Shown in pieces: positions 1 to 11,200 of a stretch of 38,829 bases of DNA; the stretch's first letter is position 1; each line of letters starts with the position of its first letter. Origin of the DNA: Pandoraea sp. PE-S2T-3 (GTDB lineage: Bacteria > Pseudomonadota > Gammaproteobacteria > Burkholderiales > Burkholderiaceae); NCBI RefSeq assembly GCF_002179965.1, contig NZ_NGUQ01000010.1:1-38829 (forward strand). The letters are read 5' to 3'. The notes below the pieces were generated by a model. The model did no database searches. It was given only the letters and a program-made list of their open reading frames with translations, and was not told the DNA's origin. A program made the position numbers and the translations under genes.

Positions 1-28
1 GCCGGTCCTTTAAAGGTCCGCGCTTACG

Positions 29-65
29 GGGGTCAGCTTTTGGCGGCTGGCCCCGCTGCTGTTTT
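29..65 (+). terminator. Terminator-like hairpin before tRNA-Trp
   Basis: A 9-bp stem with one G-T wobble (29-37 pairing with 46-54, 8-nt loop) is followed after 7 nt by TTTT at 62-65. It could end transcription of a gene to the left, which in relatives is usually a tuf gene, or it could be a processing structure before the tRNA. The gap between stem and T-run makes it a weak intrinsic terminator. Confidence 0.35.
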
Positions 66-141
66 AGGGGTATAGCTCAACTGGCAGAGCGTCGGTCTCC
101 AAAACCGAAGGTTGGGGGTTCGATTCCCTCTGCCCCTGCCA
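66..141 (+). tRNA. tRNA-Trp (anticodon CCA)
   Basis: A full 76-nt cloverleaf can be folded by eye. The acceptor stem is AGGGGTA (66-72) with TGCCCCT (131-137). The anticodon stem TCGGT/ACCGA (92-96 and 104-108) encloses the loop CTCCAAA with anticodon CCA at 99-101. The T arm contains GGTTCGATTCC, and the discriminator G is followed by an encoded CCA at 139-141. It lies 22 bp before secE, the usual tuf-trnW-secE-nusG arrangement of betaproteobacteria, and may be co-transcribed with it. Confidence 0.97.
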
Positions 142-163
142 AACAACTGTCTGCAAGCTGGAA

Positions 164-544
164 ATGGCGAATTCTCCCGTAGAAACTGTACGTACGACTG
201 GCGACAAGCTGCTGCTGGCTCTGGCCGCGCTGTTGGTTGTTGCTGGTGTCGTGGCGTTCTACGCCTTGGAACAACAAGCACTGTATGTGCGTGTTGCTGC
301 CATTGTCGTCGTTCTGGCCATTGCCGCAGGTGTTGGATTGGCATCGCAAACCGGCAAGGGCTTCATGGCCTTTGCTAAGGATGCGTATCGGGAAGTGGGT
401 AAGGTCGTTTGGCCGACCCGTAAAGAGGCCGCTCAAACGACCGCGATTGTCTTCGCGTTCGTCATCATCATGGCGCTGTATCTTTGGATCAGCGACAAGA
501 CGATCGAATGGGCAGTGTTCTCTTTAATTCTTGGCTGGAAGTGA
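164..544 (+). CDS. secE: Preprotein translocase subunit SecE
   Basis: SecE is the small clamp subunit of the inner-membrane SecYEG protein-conducting channel. The 126-residue product has the three-helix form typical of proteobacteria: hydrophobic segments at about residues 15-33, 41-58 and 94-110. The conserved cytoplasmic amphipathic stretch, including [17 protein letters not shown], precedes the last helix. This is the SecE signature that contacts SecY. The start ATG lies just after the tRNA, with only weak purine-rich sequence before it. nusG begins 1 nt after the stop codon, so the two genes are translationally close and form one operon, as in most bacteria. Length and sequence are normal for the family. 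Confidence 0.97.
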   Translation: MANSPVETVRTTGDKLLLALAALLVVAGVVAFYALEQQALYVRVAAIVVVLAIAAGVGLASQTGKGFMAFAKDAYREVGKVVWPTRKEAAQTTAIVFAFVIIMALYLWISDKTIEWAVFSLILGWK

Positions 545-545
545 T

Positions 546-1103
546 ATGTCTGATACCGGGGCTGCACCGAGTAAGAAGCGCTGGTACGTCGTTCATGCGT
601 ATTCCGGCATGGAAAAGAGCGTAGCCAAGGCGCTTCGCGAGCGCATTGCGCGCGCAGGTATGGAAGATTATTTCGGCGAGATCCTGGTCCCGACCGAAGA
701 AGTTGTAGAAACCAAGGGTGGCCAGAAGTCGGTCACCGAACGTCGTTTCTTCCCCGGCTATGTGCTGTGCGAGATGGAAATGACGGATGAGACGTGGCAC
801 TTGGTGAAAAACACCGCCAAGGTCACCGGCTTCGTCGGCGGCACGGGCAACCGTCCGACGCCGATTCGTCAGGCCGAGGTCGACAAGATCATGTCTCAAA
901 TCAAGGACGGGGTGGAAAAGCCGCGTCCCAAGACGTTGTTCGAAGTGGGCGAGTTTGTTCGAGTCAAGGATGGTCCTTTCACGGACTTCAATGGCTCGGT
1001 CGAAGAAGTGAACTACGAAAAGTCCCGCCTACGTGTTTCCGTCACCATTTTTGGACGGGCAACTCCGGTAGAACTGGAGTTCGGACAAGTCGAAAAGATC
1101 TAA
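546..1103 (+). CDS. nusG: Transcription termination/antitermination factor NusG
   Basis: NusG binds RNA polymerase and links it to Rho, to S10 and to the ribosome. The 185-residue product starts [21 protein letters not shown], which is the NGN-domain beginning. The NGN core follows, and a C-terminal KOW domain contains [20 protein letters not shown]. An upstream in-frame ATG at 531 would add five residues but lies inside secE. The ATG at 546 has GGAAG six bases upstream and fits the family's normal N-terminus, so it was chosen. The gene follows secE by 1 nt and is followed by an intrinsic terminator, closing the secE-nusG unit. Confidence 0.97.
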   Translation: MSDTGAAPSKKRWYVVHAYSGMEKSVAKALRERIARAGMEDYFGEILVPTEEVVETKGGQKSVTERRFFPGYVLCEMEMTDETWHLVKNTAKVTGFVGGTGNRPTPIRQAEVDKIMSQIKDGVEKPRPKTLFEVGEFVRVKDGPFTDFNGSVEEVNYEKSRLRVSVTIFGRATPVELEFGQVEKI

Positions 1104-1112
1104 GAATAAGAT

Positions 1113-1139
1113 GCGCCGGGCGATGTCCGGCGCGTTTTT
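1113..1139 (+). terminator. Intrinsic terminator after nusG
   Basis: A 7-bp GC-only stem, GCGCCGG (1113-1119) with CCGGCGC (1127-1133), has a 7-nt loop and is followed by GTTTTT. It sits 10 nt after the nusG stop and separates secE-nusG from the rplKA unit. Confidence 0.88.
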
Positions 1140-1211
1140 GCGTTGGTGACAGTCGTCGCCGAGGAGCGTCAGTAGCCCGTTTTTTGGTGAACGCGCGCTA
1201 TGACTCAACCC

Positions 1212-1239
1212 CGAATATGCGCCACATATTCGTTCCGGA
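1212..1239 (+). promoter_or_regulatory. Hairpin in the rplK leader, possible L1 operator
   Basis: CGAATATG (1212-1219) and CATATTCG (1225-1232) form a perfect 8-bp stem with a 5-nt loop, ending four bases before the Shine-Dalgarno GGAG (1236-1239) of rplK. In E. coli, protein L1 represses its own operon by binding the rplK leader, so this is the expected place for such an operator. That it binds L1 is an inference; the sequence was not matched to a known L1 site. Confidence 0.4.
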
Positions 1240-1246
1240 GTAAACC

Positions 1247-1678
1247 ATGGCAAAGAAAATCATCGGCTTTATCAAGCTGCAGATTCCTGCAGGTAAAGCC
1301 AACCCGTCGCCCCCCGTGGGCCCGGCACTGGGTCAACGCGGCCTGAACATCATGGAGTTCTGCAAGGCGTTCAACGCCCAGACGCAGGGCCTCGAACCGG
1401 GTCTGCCGACGCCGGTGGTGATCACCGCCTTCGCGGACAAGAGCTTCACGTTCGTTCTGAAGACCCCGCCGGCAACCGTGCTGATCAAGAAGGCTGCCAA
1501 GCTCGACAAGGGCTCGGCCAAGCCGCACACCGACAAGGTGGGCAAGATCACCCGCGCACAAGCGGAAGAAATCGCGAAGACCAAGATGCCTGACCTTACC
1601 GCTGCCGATCTGGACGCTGCGGTTCGCACCATCGCTGGCAGCGCACGTTCGATGGGCATCACGGTGGAGGGTCTGTAA
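1247..1678 (+). CDS. rplK: 50S ribosomal protein L11
   Basis: L11 is part of the GTPase-associated centre of the large subunit, where it contacts 23S rRNA, EF-G and RelA. The 143-residue product begins [20 protein letters not shown] and carries the proline-rich [19 protein letters not shown] signature of the N-terminal domain. The C-terminal RNA-binding domain ends with [12 protein letters not shown]. The start has GGAG eight bases upstream. The stop overlaps the rplA start (TAATG), indicating translational coupling in the rplKA operon. Confidence 0.98.
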   Translation: MAKKIIGFIKLQIPAGKANPSPPVGPALGQRGLNIMEFCKAFNAQTQGLEPGLPTPVVITAFADKSFTFVLKTPPATVLIKKAAKLDKGSAKPHTDKVGKITRAQAEEIAKTKMPDLTAADLDAAVRTIAGSARSMGITVEGL

Positions 1679-2373
1679 TGGCTAAGATCTCTAAGCGTCA
1701 ACAAGCATTGGCCGCCAAGGTCGACCGCAACAAGCTGTACCCGGTCGGCGACGCTCTGGCTCTGGTCAAGGAATGCGCAAGCGCCAAGTTCGACGAGTCG
1801 ATCGACGTCGCCGTTCAACTGGGCGTGGATGCAAAGAAGTCGGACCAAGTGGTTCGTGGTTCGGTCGTCCTGCCGGCAGGTACCGGTAAGTCGGTTCGCG
1901 TTGCCGTTTTCGCCCAAGGCGAAAAGGCTGAGCAAGCCAAGGCTGCCGGCGCTGAAATCGTCGGTATGGAAGACCTGGCTGAGCAAATCAAGGCCGGCAA
2001 GATGGACTTCGACATCGTGATCGCTTCGCCGGACACGATGCGCGTTGTCGGTACGCTGGGTCAGATTCTCGGCCCGCGCGGCCTGATGCCGAACCCGAAG
2101 GTTGGCACGGTGACCCCGGACGTCGCTACGGCTGTGAAGAACGCCAAGGCAGGTCAGGTGCAATTCCGCGTCGACAAGGGCGGCATCATCCACGCCACGA
2201 TCGGTCGCGCATCGTTCGAAGCAGCATCGCTGCAACAGAACCTGTCGGCACTCCTGGAAGCCCTGACGAAGGCCAAGCCGGCCTCGAGCAAGGGTGTCTA
2301 CCTGCGCAAGATCGCCCTGTCGAGCACGATGGGCGTTGGCGTGCGTGTGGACCAGACGTCGCTGTCGGCCTAA
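1678..2373 (+). CDS. rplA: 50S ribosomal protein L1
   Basis: L1 forms the mobile L1 stalk by the ribosomal E site and, in E. coli, is the repressor of the rplKA operon. The 231-residue product has the expected two-domain sequence, including the conserved [19 protein letters not shown] at about residues 128-146 and the C-terminal [16 protein letters not shown]. Its ATG overlaps the rplK stop by one base, so it depends on rplK translation. It is followed by the 343-bp region that holds the rplJ leader. Confidence 0.98.
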   Translation: MAKISKRQQALAAKVDRNKLYPVGDALALVKECASAKFDESIDVAVQLGVDAKKSDQVVRGSVVLPAGTGKSVRVAVFAQGEKAEQAKAAGAEIVGMEDLAEQIKAGKMDFDIVIASPDTMRVVGTLGQILGPRGLMPNPKVGTVTPDVATAVKNAKAGQVQFRVDKGGIIHATIGRASFEAASLQQNLSALLEALTKAKPASSKGVYLRKIALSSTMGVGVRVDQTSLSA

Positions 2374-2410
2374 GCGGCAGACACGGCGAGCGGCACTGCA
2401 AAGTATCGCA

Positions 2411-2710
2411 ATCGCAGGGTGATGGCGTCCCCTGCGATGGCTGTAGATCCTAGAGATCGATAGCCAGCAGCAAAAGACTTTGGGCGAAAGCGGGTTCTTC
2501 GGAAAACGCTTTCGGTTATCAAAGACCGTTGGCGGGAATGGGCATTCACTGACACTCCCTTAATACGCCAGCCAACGCAGATGGCGAACCCGAACAAGTA
2601 TGCAGTCACATCATGGCGCACGGACAACCGGCGCGGTGATTGAAACTCCAGACATGTCGGTAAGCCGTTAGTGGAACGGCATCACCATGAGGTGATGTCA
2701 ATTTTGGAGG
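2411..2710 (+). promoter_or_regulatory. Structured L10-type leader upstream of rplJ
   Basis: The 343 bp between rplA and rplJ contain no gene but several paired elements: a 9-bp stem (2411-2419 with 2430-2438), an 8-bp stem CGAAAGCG/CGCTTTCG (2485-2492 with 2507-2514) bracketed by CTTTG/CAAAG (2478-2482 with 2519-2523), a 7-bp stem CGTTGGC/GCCAACG (2527-2533 with 2571-2577), and two stem-loops just before the ribosome binding site (2664-2680 and 2680-2697). The position and the order of stems fit the autogenous L10(L12)4-binding leader known upstream of rplJ. GGAGG at 2706-2710 is the ribosome binding site. A promoter was not identified in it. Confidence 0.72.
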
Positions 2711-2716
2711 TTAACC

Positions 2717-3214
2717 GTGGCACTTAATCTTGATGATAAGAAAGCCGTCGTGGCAGAAGTTTCGGCGCAAGTCGCCGGTGCTTCGACCATCGTTGTGGCT
2801 GAATATCGCGGAATCACGGTTGGCGATCTGACGAAGCTTCGCGCTAGCGCGCGTCAGCAAGGCGTCTACCTGCGCGTTCTGAAGAACACGCTGGCACGTC
2901 GCGCAGTGGAAAACACGGCGTTTGCTGACCTGGCTGAACAGATGACCGGTCCTCTGATCTACGGTATCTCGACGGATCCCGTAGCCGCTGCGAAAGTCTT
3001 GAACGACTTTTCGAAGGGCAACGACAAGTTGATCTTGAAGGCCGGCTCGTACGACGGCAAGGTGATGGACAAGGCTGGCGTGCAAGCGCTGGCGTCGATC
3101 CCGAGCCGCGACGAACTGCTCGCGAAGTTGCTGGGTGTCATGCAAGCGCCGGTTTCCGGCTTTGCTCGCGTCCTGGCTGCCGTGGCCGAGAAGAAGCAAG
3201 CGGAAGCTGCTTAA
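2717..3214 (+). CDS. rplJ: 50S ribosomal protein L10
   Basis: L10 anchors the L12 dimers at the base of the ribosomal stalk. The 165-residue product starts with GTG, six bases after a strong GGAGG. It reads [20 protein letters not shown], with the conserved [17 protein letters not shown] in the globular rRNA-binding domain. The C-terminal helix that binds L12 ([16 protein letters not shown]) is intact. The upstream structured leader suggests autoregulation by L10-L12. rplL follows after 60 bp. Confidence 0.98.
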   Translation: MALNLDDKKAVVAEVSAQVAGASTIVVAEYRGITVGDLTKLRASARQQGVYLRVLKNTLARRAVENTAFADLAEQMTGPLIYGISTDPVAAAKVLNDFSKGNDKLILKAGSYDGKVMDKAGVQALASIPSRDELLAKLLGVMQAPVSGFARVLAAVAEKKQAEAA

Positions 3215-3274
3215 TTCTCGTCCCGGTTACACGATCGCTGACTTCGGTCCGAACACAATCTAGGAGTTTTACAA

Positions 3275-3652
3275 ATGGCAATCACTAAAGAAGACATCAT
3301 CGAAGCCGTTGGCTCGATGTCGGTTATGGAACTGAACGACCTGGTCAAGGCGTTCGAAGAAAAGTTCGGCGTGTCGGCAGCTGCTCTGTCGGTCGCTGGC
3401 CCGGCAGGCGCAGGCGGTGGTGCTGCTGCTGCTGAAGAGCAAACCGAATTCAACGTCATCCTGACGGAAGTCGGCGCAAACAAGGTCGGCGTCATCAAGG
3501 CCGTGCGCGAACTGACCGGCCTGGGCTTGAAGGAAGCCAAGGATGTGGTTGACGGTGCTCCGAAGGCTGTCAAGGAAGGCGTCGACAAGGCTGCTGCTGA
3601 AGAAGCCAAGAAGAAGCTGGAAGACGCTGGCGCCAAGGCCGAAATCAAGTAA
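3275..3652 (+). CDS. rplL: 50S ribosomal protein L7/L12
   Basis: L7/L12 is the multicopy stalk protein that recruits translational GTPases. The 125-residue product has the N-terminal dimerisation domain ([20 protein letters not shown]), an Ala/Gly-rich flexible hinge at about residues 40-55, and the conserved C-terminal domain ([20 protein letters not shown]). AGGAG lies about nine bases before the ATG. A terminator/attenuator follows after 19 nt, which fits the usual higher expression of rplL than of rpoB. Confidence 0.98.
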   Translation: MAITKEDIIEAVGSMSVMELNDLVKAFEEKFGVSAAALSVAGPAGAGGGAAAAEEQTEFNVILTEVGANKVGVIKAVRELTGLGLKEAKDVVDGAPKAVKEGVDKAAAEEAKKKLEDAGAKAEIK

Positions 3653-3671
3653 TTCGGCTCCGCGCGTAGGG

Positions 3672-3703
3672 AAGGCTGGCGACGAAAAGTCGTCAGCCTT
3701 TTT
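3672..3703 (+). terminator. Intrinsic terminator/attenuator between rplL and rpoB
   Basis: A 12-bp stem with one G-T wobble (3672-3683 with 3689-3700, GAAAA loop) ends in a T-run at 3699-3703. In E. coli, partial termination at this place sets the rpoBC level below that of rplL. The same role is likely here because no strong promoter was recognised between this hairpin and rpoB. Confidence 0.85.
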
Positions 3704-4102
3704 GTGCTTTCAGGCGTTGCAAAACCCACATCCCGTGTGCGGTATTCGAAAGCTGGCGCAGAGAGGCGCCAAGTAGTTGAAGTCAAACAGGTTTTAGTGA
3801 TGGCTGTGTGAATCGTGGCGTTTGAAACGCGCGTTACACACTGAGAGAGGCCAAAGAAAAGATTGCGCCGTGAAGGTCAGGGCGGTTCTTCTCTTTGTCT
3901 TCTGAAGCGACTGCAGAAGGCAAGTTTGGTCGGGCGACGGGCAACACAGGCATCCGTCGCCGTCAGCCAGCGGTTGGTAGCGGCCAACCACCAAGCTCGT
4001 TGCTCCATGGCAAGCCCGCCGTGGAGGACGTCTGGTCTCAGTCGATGAACACCCGTTGGCGATGCCTGCCGTCGTCGTCACCGTAGTGATTCGGAGATCG
4101 TA
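3704..4102 (+). other. rplL-rpoB intergenic leader, no gene seen
   Basis: About 400 bp without a credible gene; the short reading frames here lack good ribosome binding sites. It contains a stem-loop with arms GTGTGAA and TTACACAC around GCGTTT/AAACGC (about 3805-3840), and a GGTTGG/CCAACC hairpin near 3973-3990. In E. coli this gap carries an RNase III processing site, so the first hairpin could serve the same purpose; that is an inference. CGGAG at 4093-4097 is the rpoB ribosome binding site. Confidence 0.5.
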
Positions 4103-7100
4103 ATGCACTATTCCTTCACCGAGAAGAAACGCATTCGCAAGAGTTTTGCGAAGCGTCCGAACGTGCACAAGGTGCCGTTTTTGCTGGCTACCCAGCTCGC
4201 CTCGTACACATCGTTCTTGCAGGCCGAAGCGCTTGCATCGGAGCGGAAACCGGAGGGTCTGCAAGCGGCCTTCTCCTCCATTTTCCCGATCGTTTCTCAC
4301 AACGGGTTCGCACGCCTTGAGTTCGTCAGCTATTTGCTCGGTACTCCCGCGTTCGATGTCAAGGAATGTCAACAGCGCGGCCTGACTTTTTGCTCGGCTC
4401 TGCGCGCCAAAGTTCGTCTGGTGATCCTGGATAAGGAATCGCCGAACAAGCCCGTCGTCAAGGAAGTCAAGGAACAGGAAGTGTACATGGGCGAAATTCC
4501 GCTCATGACGTCCACGGGTTCCTTCGTCATCAATGGCACGGAGCGTGTCATCGTCTCGCAGCTGCACCGTTCGCCGGGCGTGTTCTTCGAACACGACAAG
4601 GGCAAGACGCACAGCTCGGGCAAGTTGCTGTTCTCTGCACGTATCATCCCCTACCGCGGCTCGTGGCTGGACTTCGAATTCGATCCGAAGGACATCCTGT
4701 ACTTCCGCGTCGACCGCCGTCGCAAGATGCCGGTCACGATCCTGCTCAAGGCCATTGGCCTGACGCCGGAACAGATCCTCGCGAACTTCTTCGTGTTCGA
4801 CAACTTCAAGCTGATGCCGGAAGGCGCGCAGATGGAGTTCGTGCCGGAGCGTCTGCGTGGTGAAGTGGCTCGTTTCGACATCACCGATCGCGAAGGCAAG
4901 GTCATTGTCCAGAAGGACAAGCGCGTCAACGCCAAGCACATCCGTGATCTGGAAAACGCCAACACCAAGTTCATCTCGGTGCCGGAAGACTACCTGCTCG
5001 GCCGCGTGCTGGCGAAGAACGTGATCGACGCCGACACCGGCGAAGTGATCGCTAACGCCAACGACGAAATCACCGAAAGCGTGCTGCTCAAGCTGCGCGA
5101 GTCGGGTGTGTCGGATATTCAGACGCTCTACACGAACGATCTGGATCAAGGCCCGTACATCTCGGCCACGCTGCGTATCGACGAAACCGCCGACCGTACG
5201 GCCGCGCGTATCGCGATCTACCGCATGATGCGCCCGGGTGAGCCGCCGACCGAAGATGCGGTCGAGGCCCTGTTCAACCGTCTGTTCTACAGCGAAGAAG
5301 CGTACGACCTGTCGAAGGTGGGTCGTATGAAGTTCAACCGTCGCGTCGGCCGTGATGACGTGCTCGGCCCGATGACGCTGGAAGACGACGACATCCTCGC
5401 GACGATCAAGATCCTGGTGGATCTGCGTAACGGCCGCGGCGAAGTGGACGATATCGACCACTTGGGTAACCGTCGTGTGCGTTGCGTCGGCGAACTCGCC
5501 GAGAACCAGTTCCGTGCTGGTCTGGTGCGTGTCGAGCGCGCTGTGAAGGAACGTCTGGGTCAGGCCGAGTCGGAAAACCTGATGCCGCACGACCTGATCA
5601 ACAGCAAGCCGATCTCGTCGGCCATTCGCGAGTTCTTCGGTTCGTCGCAGTTGTCGCAGTTTATGGACCAAACCAACCCGCTGTCGGAAATCACGCACAA
5701 GCGTCGTGTTTCCGCACTGGGCCCGGGCGGTCTGACGCGTGAGCGTGCCGGCTTCGAAGTGCGCGACGTGCACCCGACTCACTACGGTCGCGTGTGCCCG
5801 ATTGAAACGCCGGAAGGTCCGAACATTGGTCTGATCAACTCGCTGGCACTGTACGCCCGCCTGAACGAATACGGCTTCCTCGAGACGCCGTACCGCAAGG
5901 TGGAAGACGGCAAGGTCACCGACCAGATCGACTACCTGTCGGCCATTGAAGAAGGTCGTTACGTGATCGCTCAGGCGAACGCGTCGATCGGCGCCGACGG
6001 CTCGCTCACCGACGAACTCGTGTCGTCGCGTGAAGCCGGCGAAACGCTGATGGTCACGCCGGACCGCATCCAGTACATGGACGTGGCCCCGTCGCAGATC
6101 GTCTCGGTCGCAGCCTCGCTGATTCCGTTCCTTGAGCACGATGACGCGAACCGCGCATTGATGGGCTCGAACATGCAGCGCCAGGCCGTGCCTTGCCTGC
6201 GTCCGGAAAAAGCGGTGGTGGGTACGGGTATCGAACGTACCGTGGCAGTTGACTCGGGTACGACGGTGCAAGCCTTCCGTGGCGGCGTGGTTGACTACGT
6301 CGACGCAGGCCGTGTGGTGATTCGTGCGAACGATGACGAAGCGCTGGCCGGTGAAGTGGGCGTCGACATCTACAACCTGATCAAGTACACGCGTTCGAAC
6401 CAGAACACCAACATCAACCAGCGCCCGATCGTAGAAGTGGGCGACAAGGTGGCGCGCGGCGATGTGATCGCCGACGGCGCGTCGACCGATCTGGGTGAAT
6501 TGGCGCTGGGTCAGAACATGCTGATCGCGTTCATGCCGTGGAACGGCTACAACTTCGAGGATTCGATCCTGATCTCGGAGCGTGTCGTTGCGGAAGACCG
6601 TTACACGTCGATCCACATCGAAGAGCTGAACGTGGTCGCTCGCGACACGAAGCTCGGACCTGAAGAAATCACGCGCGACATCTCGAACCTGGCGGAAGTG
6701 CAACTGAGCCGTCTGGACGAGTCGGGCATCGTGTACATCGGCGCGGAAGTCGAAGCCGGTGACGTGATGGTGGGCAAGGTCACGCCGAAGGGCGAAACCC
6801 AGCTCACGCCGGAAGAAAAGCTGCTGCGTGCGATCTTCGGCGAGAAGGCCTCGGACGTGAAGGACACCTCGCTGCGCGTGCCCTCGGGCATGAGCGGCAC
6901 CGTCATCGACGTGCAGGTGTTCACGCGTGAAGGTATCCAGCGCGACAAGCGCGCTCAACAGATCATCGACGATGAACTGAAGGGCTACCGCCTGGACCTG
7001 AACGACCAGCTGCGTATCGTGGAAGGCGATGCATTCCAGCGTCTGGAGCGTTTCCTGGTGGGCAAGTCGGCCAATGGCGGCCCGAAGAAGCTCGTCAAGG

Positions 7101-8209
7101 GCACCAAGATCACCAAGGAATACCTGGCTGATCTGGACCGCTACCACTGGTTCGACATTCGTCTGGCCGAAGACGAAGGTGCGCAACAGCTCGAACAGAT
7201 CAAGGAATCGATCGAGCAGAAGCGTCACCAGTTCGATCTGGCCTTCGAAGAGAAGCGCAAGAAGCTCACGCAAGGCGACGAACTGCCGCCGGGCGTGTTG
7301 AAGATGGTCAAGGTGTACCTGGCCGTGAAGCGCCGTCTCCAGCCTGGCGACAAGATGGCCGGCCGTCACGGTAACAAGGGTGTGGTCTCGAAGATCGTGC
7401 CGATCGAAGATATGCCGTACATGGCTGATGGCCGTCCGGCAGACATCGTGCTCAACCCGCTCGGCGTGCCGTCGCGGATGAACGTGGGTCAGATTCTCGA
7501 ATCGCACCTCGGCTGGGCAGCGAAGGGTCTGGGTTGGCGCATCGGCGAAATGCTGCAAGCGCACACCAAGGTCCAGGAAGTTCGCAAGTTCCTGACGAAG
7601 ATCTACAACGAGAGCGGTCAGCAAGAAGATATCGACAGCCTGTCGGACGACGAGATCATGTCGCTGGCGCGCAACTTGCAGAACGGCGTGCCGTTCGCAA
7701 CGCCGGTGTTCGATGGTGCGCACGAAGAGGAAATCCGCCGCATGCTGGATCTGGCTTTCCCGGATCACATTGCGAAGGGCCTCGGCATGACGCCGTCGAA
7801 GAACCAGGTCACGCTGCATGACGGCCGTACCGGCGAAGCGTTTGAGCGCCCGGTCACTTGCGGCTTCATGCACATGCTGAAGCTGCACCACTTGGTCGAC
7901 GACAAGATGCACGCGCGTTCGACCGGTCCGTACTCGCTGGTGACGCAGCAGCCGTTGGGCGGTAAGGCCCAGTTCGGTGGTCAGCGTTTCGGTGAAATGG
8001 AAGTGTGGGCACTGGAAGCTTACGGCGCATCGTACGTGCTGCAAGAAATGCTGACGGTGAAGTCGGATGACGTGAACGGTCGTACGAAGGTGTACGAAAA
8101 CCTCGTCAAGGGCGATCACGTGATCGATGCCGGCATGCCGGAATCGTTCAACGTGCTGGTCAAGGAAATCCGTTCGCTCGGTATCGATATCGACCTGGAG
8201 CGCGGTTAA
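4103..8209 (+). CDS. rpoB: DNA-directed RNA polymerase subunit beta
   Basis: The beta subunit of RNA polymerase forms half of the active-site cleft and the rifampicin pocket. The 1368-residue product is full length for betaproteobacteria and starts [20 protein letters not shown]. The rifampicin region ([20 protein letters not shown], then [20 protein letters not shown]) keeps the wild-type residues equivalent to E. coli D516, H526 and S531, so the sequence predicts rifampicin sensitivity. The C-terminal motif [20 protein letters not shown] is present. It is co-transcribed with rpoC, 27 bp downstream. Confidence 0.99.
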   Translation: MHYSFTEKKRIRKSFAKRPNVHKVPFLLATQLASYTSFLQAEALASERKPEGLQAAFSSIFPIVSHNGFARLEFVSYLLGTPAFDVKECQQRGLTFCSALRAKVRLVILDKESPNKPVVKEVKEQEVYMGEIPLMTSTGSFVINGTERVIVSQLHRSPGVFFEHDKGKTHSSGKLLFSARIIPYRGSWLDFEFDPKDILYFRVDRRRKMPVTILLKAIGLTPEQILANFFVFDNFKLMPEGAQMEFVPERLRGEVARFDITDREGKVIVQKDKRVNAKHIRDLENANTKFISVPEDYLLGRVLAKNVIDADTGEVIANANDEITESVLLKLRESGVSDIQTLYTNDLDQGPYISATLRIDETADRTAARIAIYRMMRPGEPPTEDAVEALFNRLFYSEEAYDLSKVGRMKFNRRVGRDDVLGPMTLEDDDILATIKILVDLRNGRGEVDDIDHLGNRRVRCVGELAENQFRAGLVRVERAVKERLGQAESENLMPHDLINSKPISSAIREFFGSSQLSQFMDQTNPLSEITHKRRVSALGPGGLTRERAGFEVRDVHPTHYGRVCPIETPEGPNIGLINSLALYARLNEYGFLETPYRKVEDGKVTDQIDYLSAIEEGRYVIAQANASIGADGSLTDELVSSREAGETLMVTPDRIQYMDVAPSQIVSVAASLIPFLEHDDANRALMGSNMQRQAVPCLRPEKAVVGTGIERTVAVDSGTTVQAFRGGVVDYVDAGRVVIRANDDEALAGEVGVDIYNLIKYTRSNQNTNINQRPIVEVGDKVARGDVIADGASTDLGELALGQNMLIAFMPWNGYNFEDSILISERVVAEDRYTSIHIEELNVVARDTKLGPEEITRDISNLAEVQLSRLDESGIVYIGAEVEAGDVMVGKVTPKGETQLTPEEKLLRAIFGEKASDVKDTSLRVPSGMSGTVIDVQVFTREGIQRDKRAQQIIDDELKGYRLDLNDQLRIVEGDAFQRLERFLVGKSANGGPKKLVKGTKITKEYLADLDRYHWFDIRLAEDEGAQQLEQIKESIEQKRHQFDLAFEEKRKKLTQGDELPPGVLKMVKVYLAVKRRLQPGDKMAGRHGNKGVVSKIVPIEDMPYMADGRPADIVLNPLGVPSRMNVGQILESHLGWAAKGLGWRIGEMLQAHTKVQEVRKFLTKIYNESGQQEDIDSLSDDEIMSLARNLQNGVPFATPVFDGAHEEEIRRMLDLAFPDHIAKGLGMTPSKNQVTLHDGRTGEAFERPVTCGFMHMLKLHHLVDDKMHARSTGPYSLVTQQPLGGKAQFGGQRFGEMEVWALEAYGASYVLQEMLTVKSDDVNGRTKVYENLVKGDHVIDAGMPESFNVLVKEIRSLGIDIDLERG

Positions 8210-8236
8210 TCGCGTTCAGGCATATAGGAGAAAGCA

Positions 8237-11200
8237 ATGAAAGCTTTGCTCGATCTATTCAAGCAAGTCCAGCAGGACGAACAGTTCGACGCGATCAAGA
8301 TCGGTCTGGCTTCGCCGGACAAGATCCGCTCGTGGTCGTTCGGTGAAGTCAAGAAGCCGGAAACGATCAACTATCGGACGTTCAAGCCCGAGCGTGATGG
8401 TCTGTTCTGCGCAAAGATCTTCGGTCCGATCAAGGATTACGAATGCCTTTGCGGCAAGTACAAGCGCCTGAAGCACCGTGGCGTGATCTGCGAGAAGTGC
8501 GGCGTGGAAGTCACGCTGGCCAAGGTGCGTCGCGAACGCATGGGCCACATTGAGCTGGCCTCGCCGGTCGCTCACATCTGGTTCCTGAAGTCGCTGCCGT
8601 CGCGTCTGGGCATGGTGCTCGACATGACGCTGCGCGACATCGAACGCGTGTTGTACTTCGAAGCCTACGTGGTGATCGAAGCGGGCATGACGCCGCTCAA
8701 AGCGCGGCAGATCATGACCGAAGAGGATTACTACAACAAGGTCGAGGAATACGGCGACGAATTCCGTGCCGAGATGGGCGCGGAAGGCGTGCGTGAGCTG
8801 CTGCGCGCGATCGACATCGATTCGGAAGTCGAACGTCTGCGCGAGGAGCTCAAAGTCACGGGCTCGGAAGCCAAGATCAAGAAGTTCGCCAAGCGCCTGA
8901 AAGTGCTCGAGGCATTCCAGCGCTCGGGCATCAAGCCCGAGTGGATGGTGCTCGAAGTGCTGCCGGTGCTGCCGCCCGAACTGCGCCCGCTGGTGCCGCT
9001 CGACGGTGGCCGCTTCGCGACCTCGGACCTGAACGATCTGTATCGCCGCGTCATCAACCGTAACAACCGTCTGAAGCGTCTGCTCGAGCTGAAGGCTCCG
9101 GACATCATCGTGCGCAACGAAAAGCGCATGTTGCAGGAGTCGGTGGATTCGCTGCTCGATAACGGTCGTCGCGGCAAGGCCATGACGGGGGCTAACAAGC
9201 GTCCGCTCAAGTCGCTGGCTGACATGATCAAGGGCAAGAGCGGTCGTTTCCGTCAGAACTTGCTCGGTAAGCGCGTTGACTACTCGGGCCGTTCGGTGAT
9301 TACCGTGGGCCCGACGCTCAAGCTGCATCAGTGCGGCCTGCCGAAGCTGATGGCGCTCGAACTCTTCAAGCCGTTCATTTTCCACAAGCTGGAAGTGATG
9401 GGCGTGGCCACGACGATCAAGGCCGCGAAGAAGGAAGTCGAGAACCAGACGGCGGTGGTGTGGGACATCTTGGAAGAGGTGATCCGCGAGCATCCGATCA
9501 TGCTGAACCGCGCACCGACGCTGCACCGCCTGGGTATTCAGGCGTTTGAGCCGGTGCTGATCGAAGGCAAGGCAATTCAGCTTCACCCGCTGGTTTGCGC
9601 GGCGTTCAACGCCGACTTCGACGGTGACCAGATGGCCGTTCACGTGCCGCTGTCGCTCGAAGCGCAGATGGAAGCGCGTACCCTGATGCTGGCCTCGAAC
9701 AACGTGTTGTTCCCGGCTAACGGCGATCCGTCGATCGTGCCGTCGCAGGATATCGTGCTGGGTCTGTACTACGCGACGCGTGACAAGATCAACGGCCGCG
9801 GCGAAGGCATTTCGTTTGCCGACGTCTCGGAAGTGCTGCGTGCGTACGACAACAAGGAAGTCGAACTGGCTTCGCGCGTGAACGTGCGTATCACCGAGAT
9901 GGTTCACAACGAGGACACCTCGGAAGGTGCGCCGAAGTTCGTGCCGAAGATCACGCTGTATCCGACGACTGTCGGCCGCGCGATCCTGTCCGAAATTCTG
10001 CCGCCGGGCCTGCCGTTCTCGGTGCTGAACAAGTCGCTCAAGAAGAAAGAAATCTCGAAGCTGATCAACACGGCGTTCCGCCGCTGCGGTCTGCGCGAGA
10101 CGGTGATCTTCGTCGACAAGCTGATGCAGTCGGGCTTCAAGCTCGCAACGCGTGCCGGTATCTCGATCTGCGTCGACGACATGCTCGTGCCGACGAAGAA
10201 GGAAGAGCTGATCGGCGAAGCGTCGAAGAAGGTCAAGGAATACGACCGTCAGTACATGTCGGGTCTGGTCACGGCGCAAGAGCGTTACAACAACGTCGTG
10301 GACATCTGGGGTGCAACCGGCGACGCCGTGGGCAAGGCCATGATGGAACAGCTCTCGACGGAAGAAACGGTCGATCGCGATGGCAAGACCGTGCGTCAGG
10401 AATCGTTCAACTCGATTTACATGATGGCCGACTCGGGTGCTCGCGGTTCGAGCGCTCAGATTCGTCAGCTCGCCGGTATGCGTGGCCTGATGGCCAAGCC
10501 GGACGGCTCGATTATCGAGACGCCGATTACCGCGAACTTCCGCGAAGGCCTGAACGTGTTGCAGTACTTCATCTCGACCCACGGTGCACGTAAGGGTCTG
10601 GCGGATACGGCACTGAAGACGGCTAACTCGGGTTACCTGACGCGTCGTCTGGTTGACGTGACGCAGGATCTGGTCGTGGTCGAAGACGATTGCGGCACGA
10701 GCAACGGCGTGGCAATGAAGGCGCTGGTCGAGGGCGGTGAAGTGGTCGAAGCCCTGCGTGACCGTATTCTGGGTCGCGTGGCCGTGTCGGATGTTGTGAA
10801 TCCGGAAACGCAAGAGACGGTGTACGAGGCCGGCACGCTGCTGGACGAAGACGTTGTCGAAACGATCGAATCGCTGGGTATCGACGAAGTGCGCGTGCGC
10901 ACGCCGCTGACCTGCGATACGCGTTACGGTCTGTGCGCACTGTGCTATGGCCGTGACCTGGGTCGCGGTTCGCGTGTGAACGTCGGCGAAGCCGTCGGCG
11001 TGATCGCAGCACAGTCGATCGGTGAGCCGGGCACGCAGCTGACGATGCGTACGTTCCACATCGGTGGTGCGGCATCGCGTGCGGCAGTGGCCTCGTCGAT
11101 CGAAGCCAAGTCGAACGGTACGGTTCGCTTCACGGCAACGATGCGTTACGTGACGAATGGCCGCGGCGAGCAGATCGTGATTTCGCGTTCGGGTGAAATC

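Noticed and set aside
66-141. tRNA-Trp as an integration site for a mobile element
   Set aside because: No direct repeat of the tRNA 3' end, integrase or phage gene is seen in the window.
3794-8119. 1441-codon open frame antisense to rpoB
   Set aside because: It mirrors rpoB almost exactly, is rich in His, Arg, Val and Leu as expected for the antisense of GC-rich codons, and has no domain or ribosome binding site.
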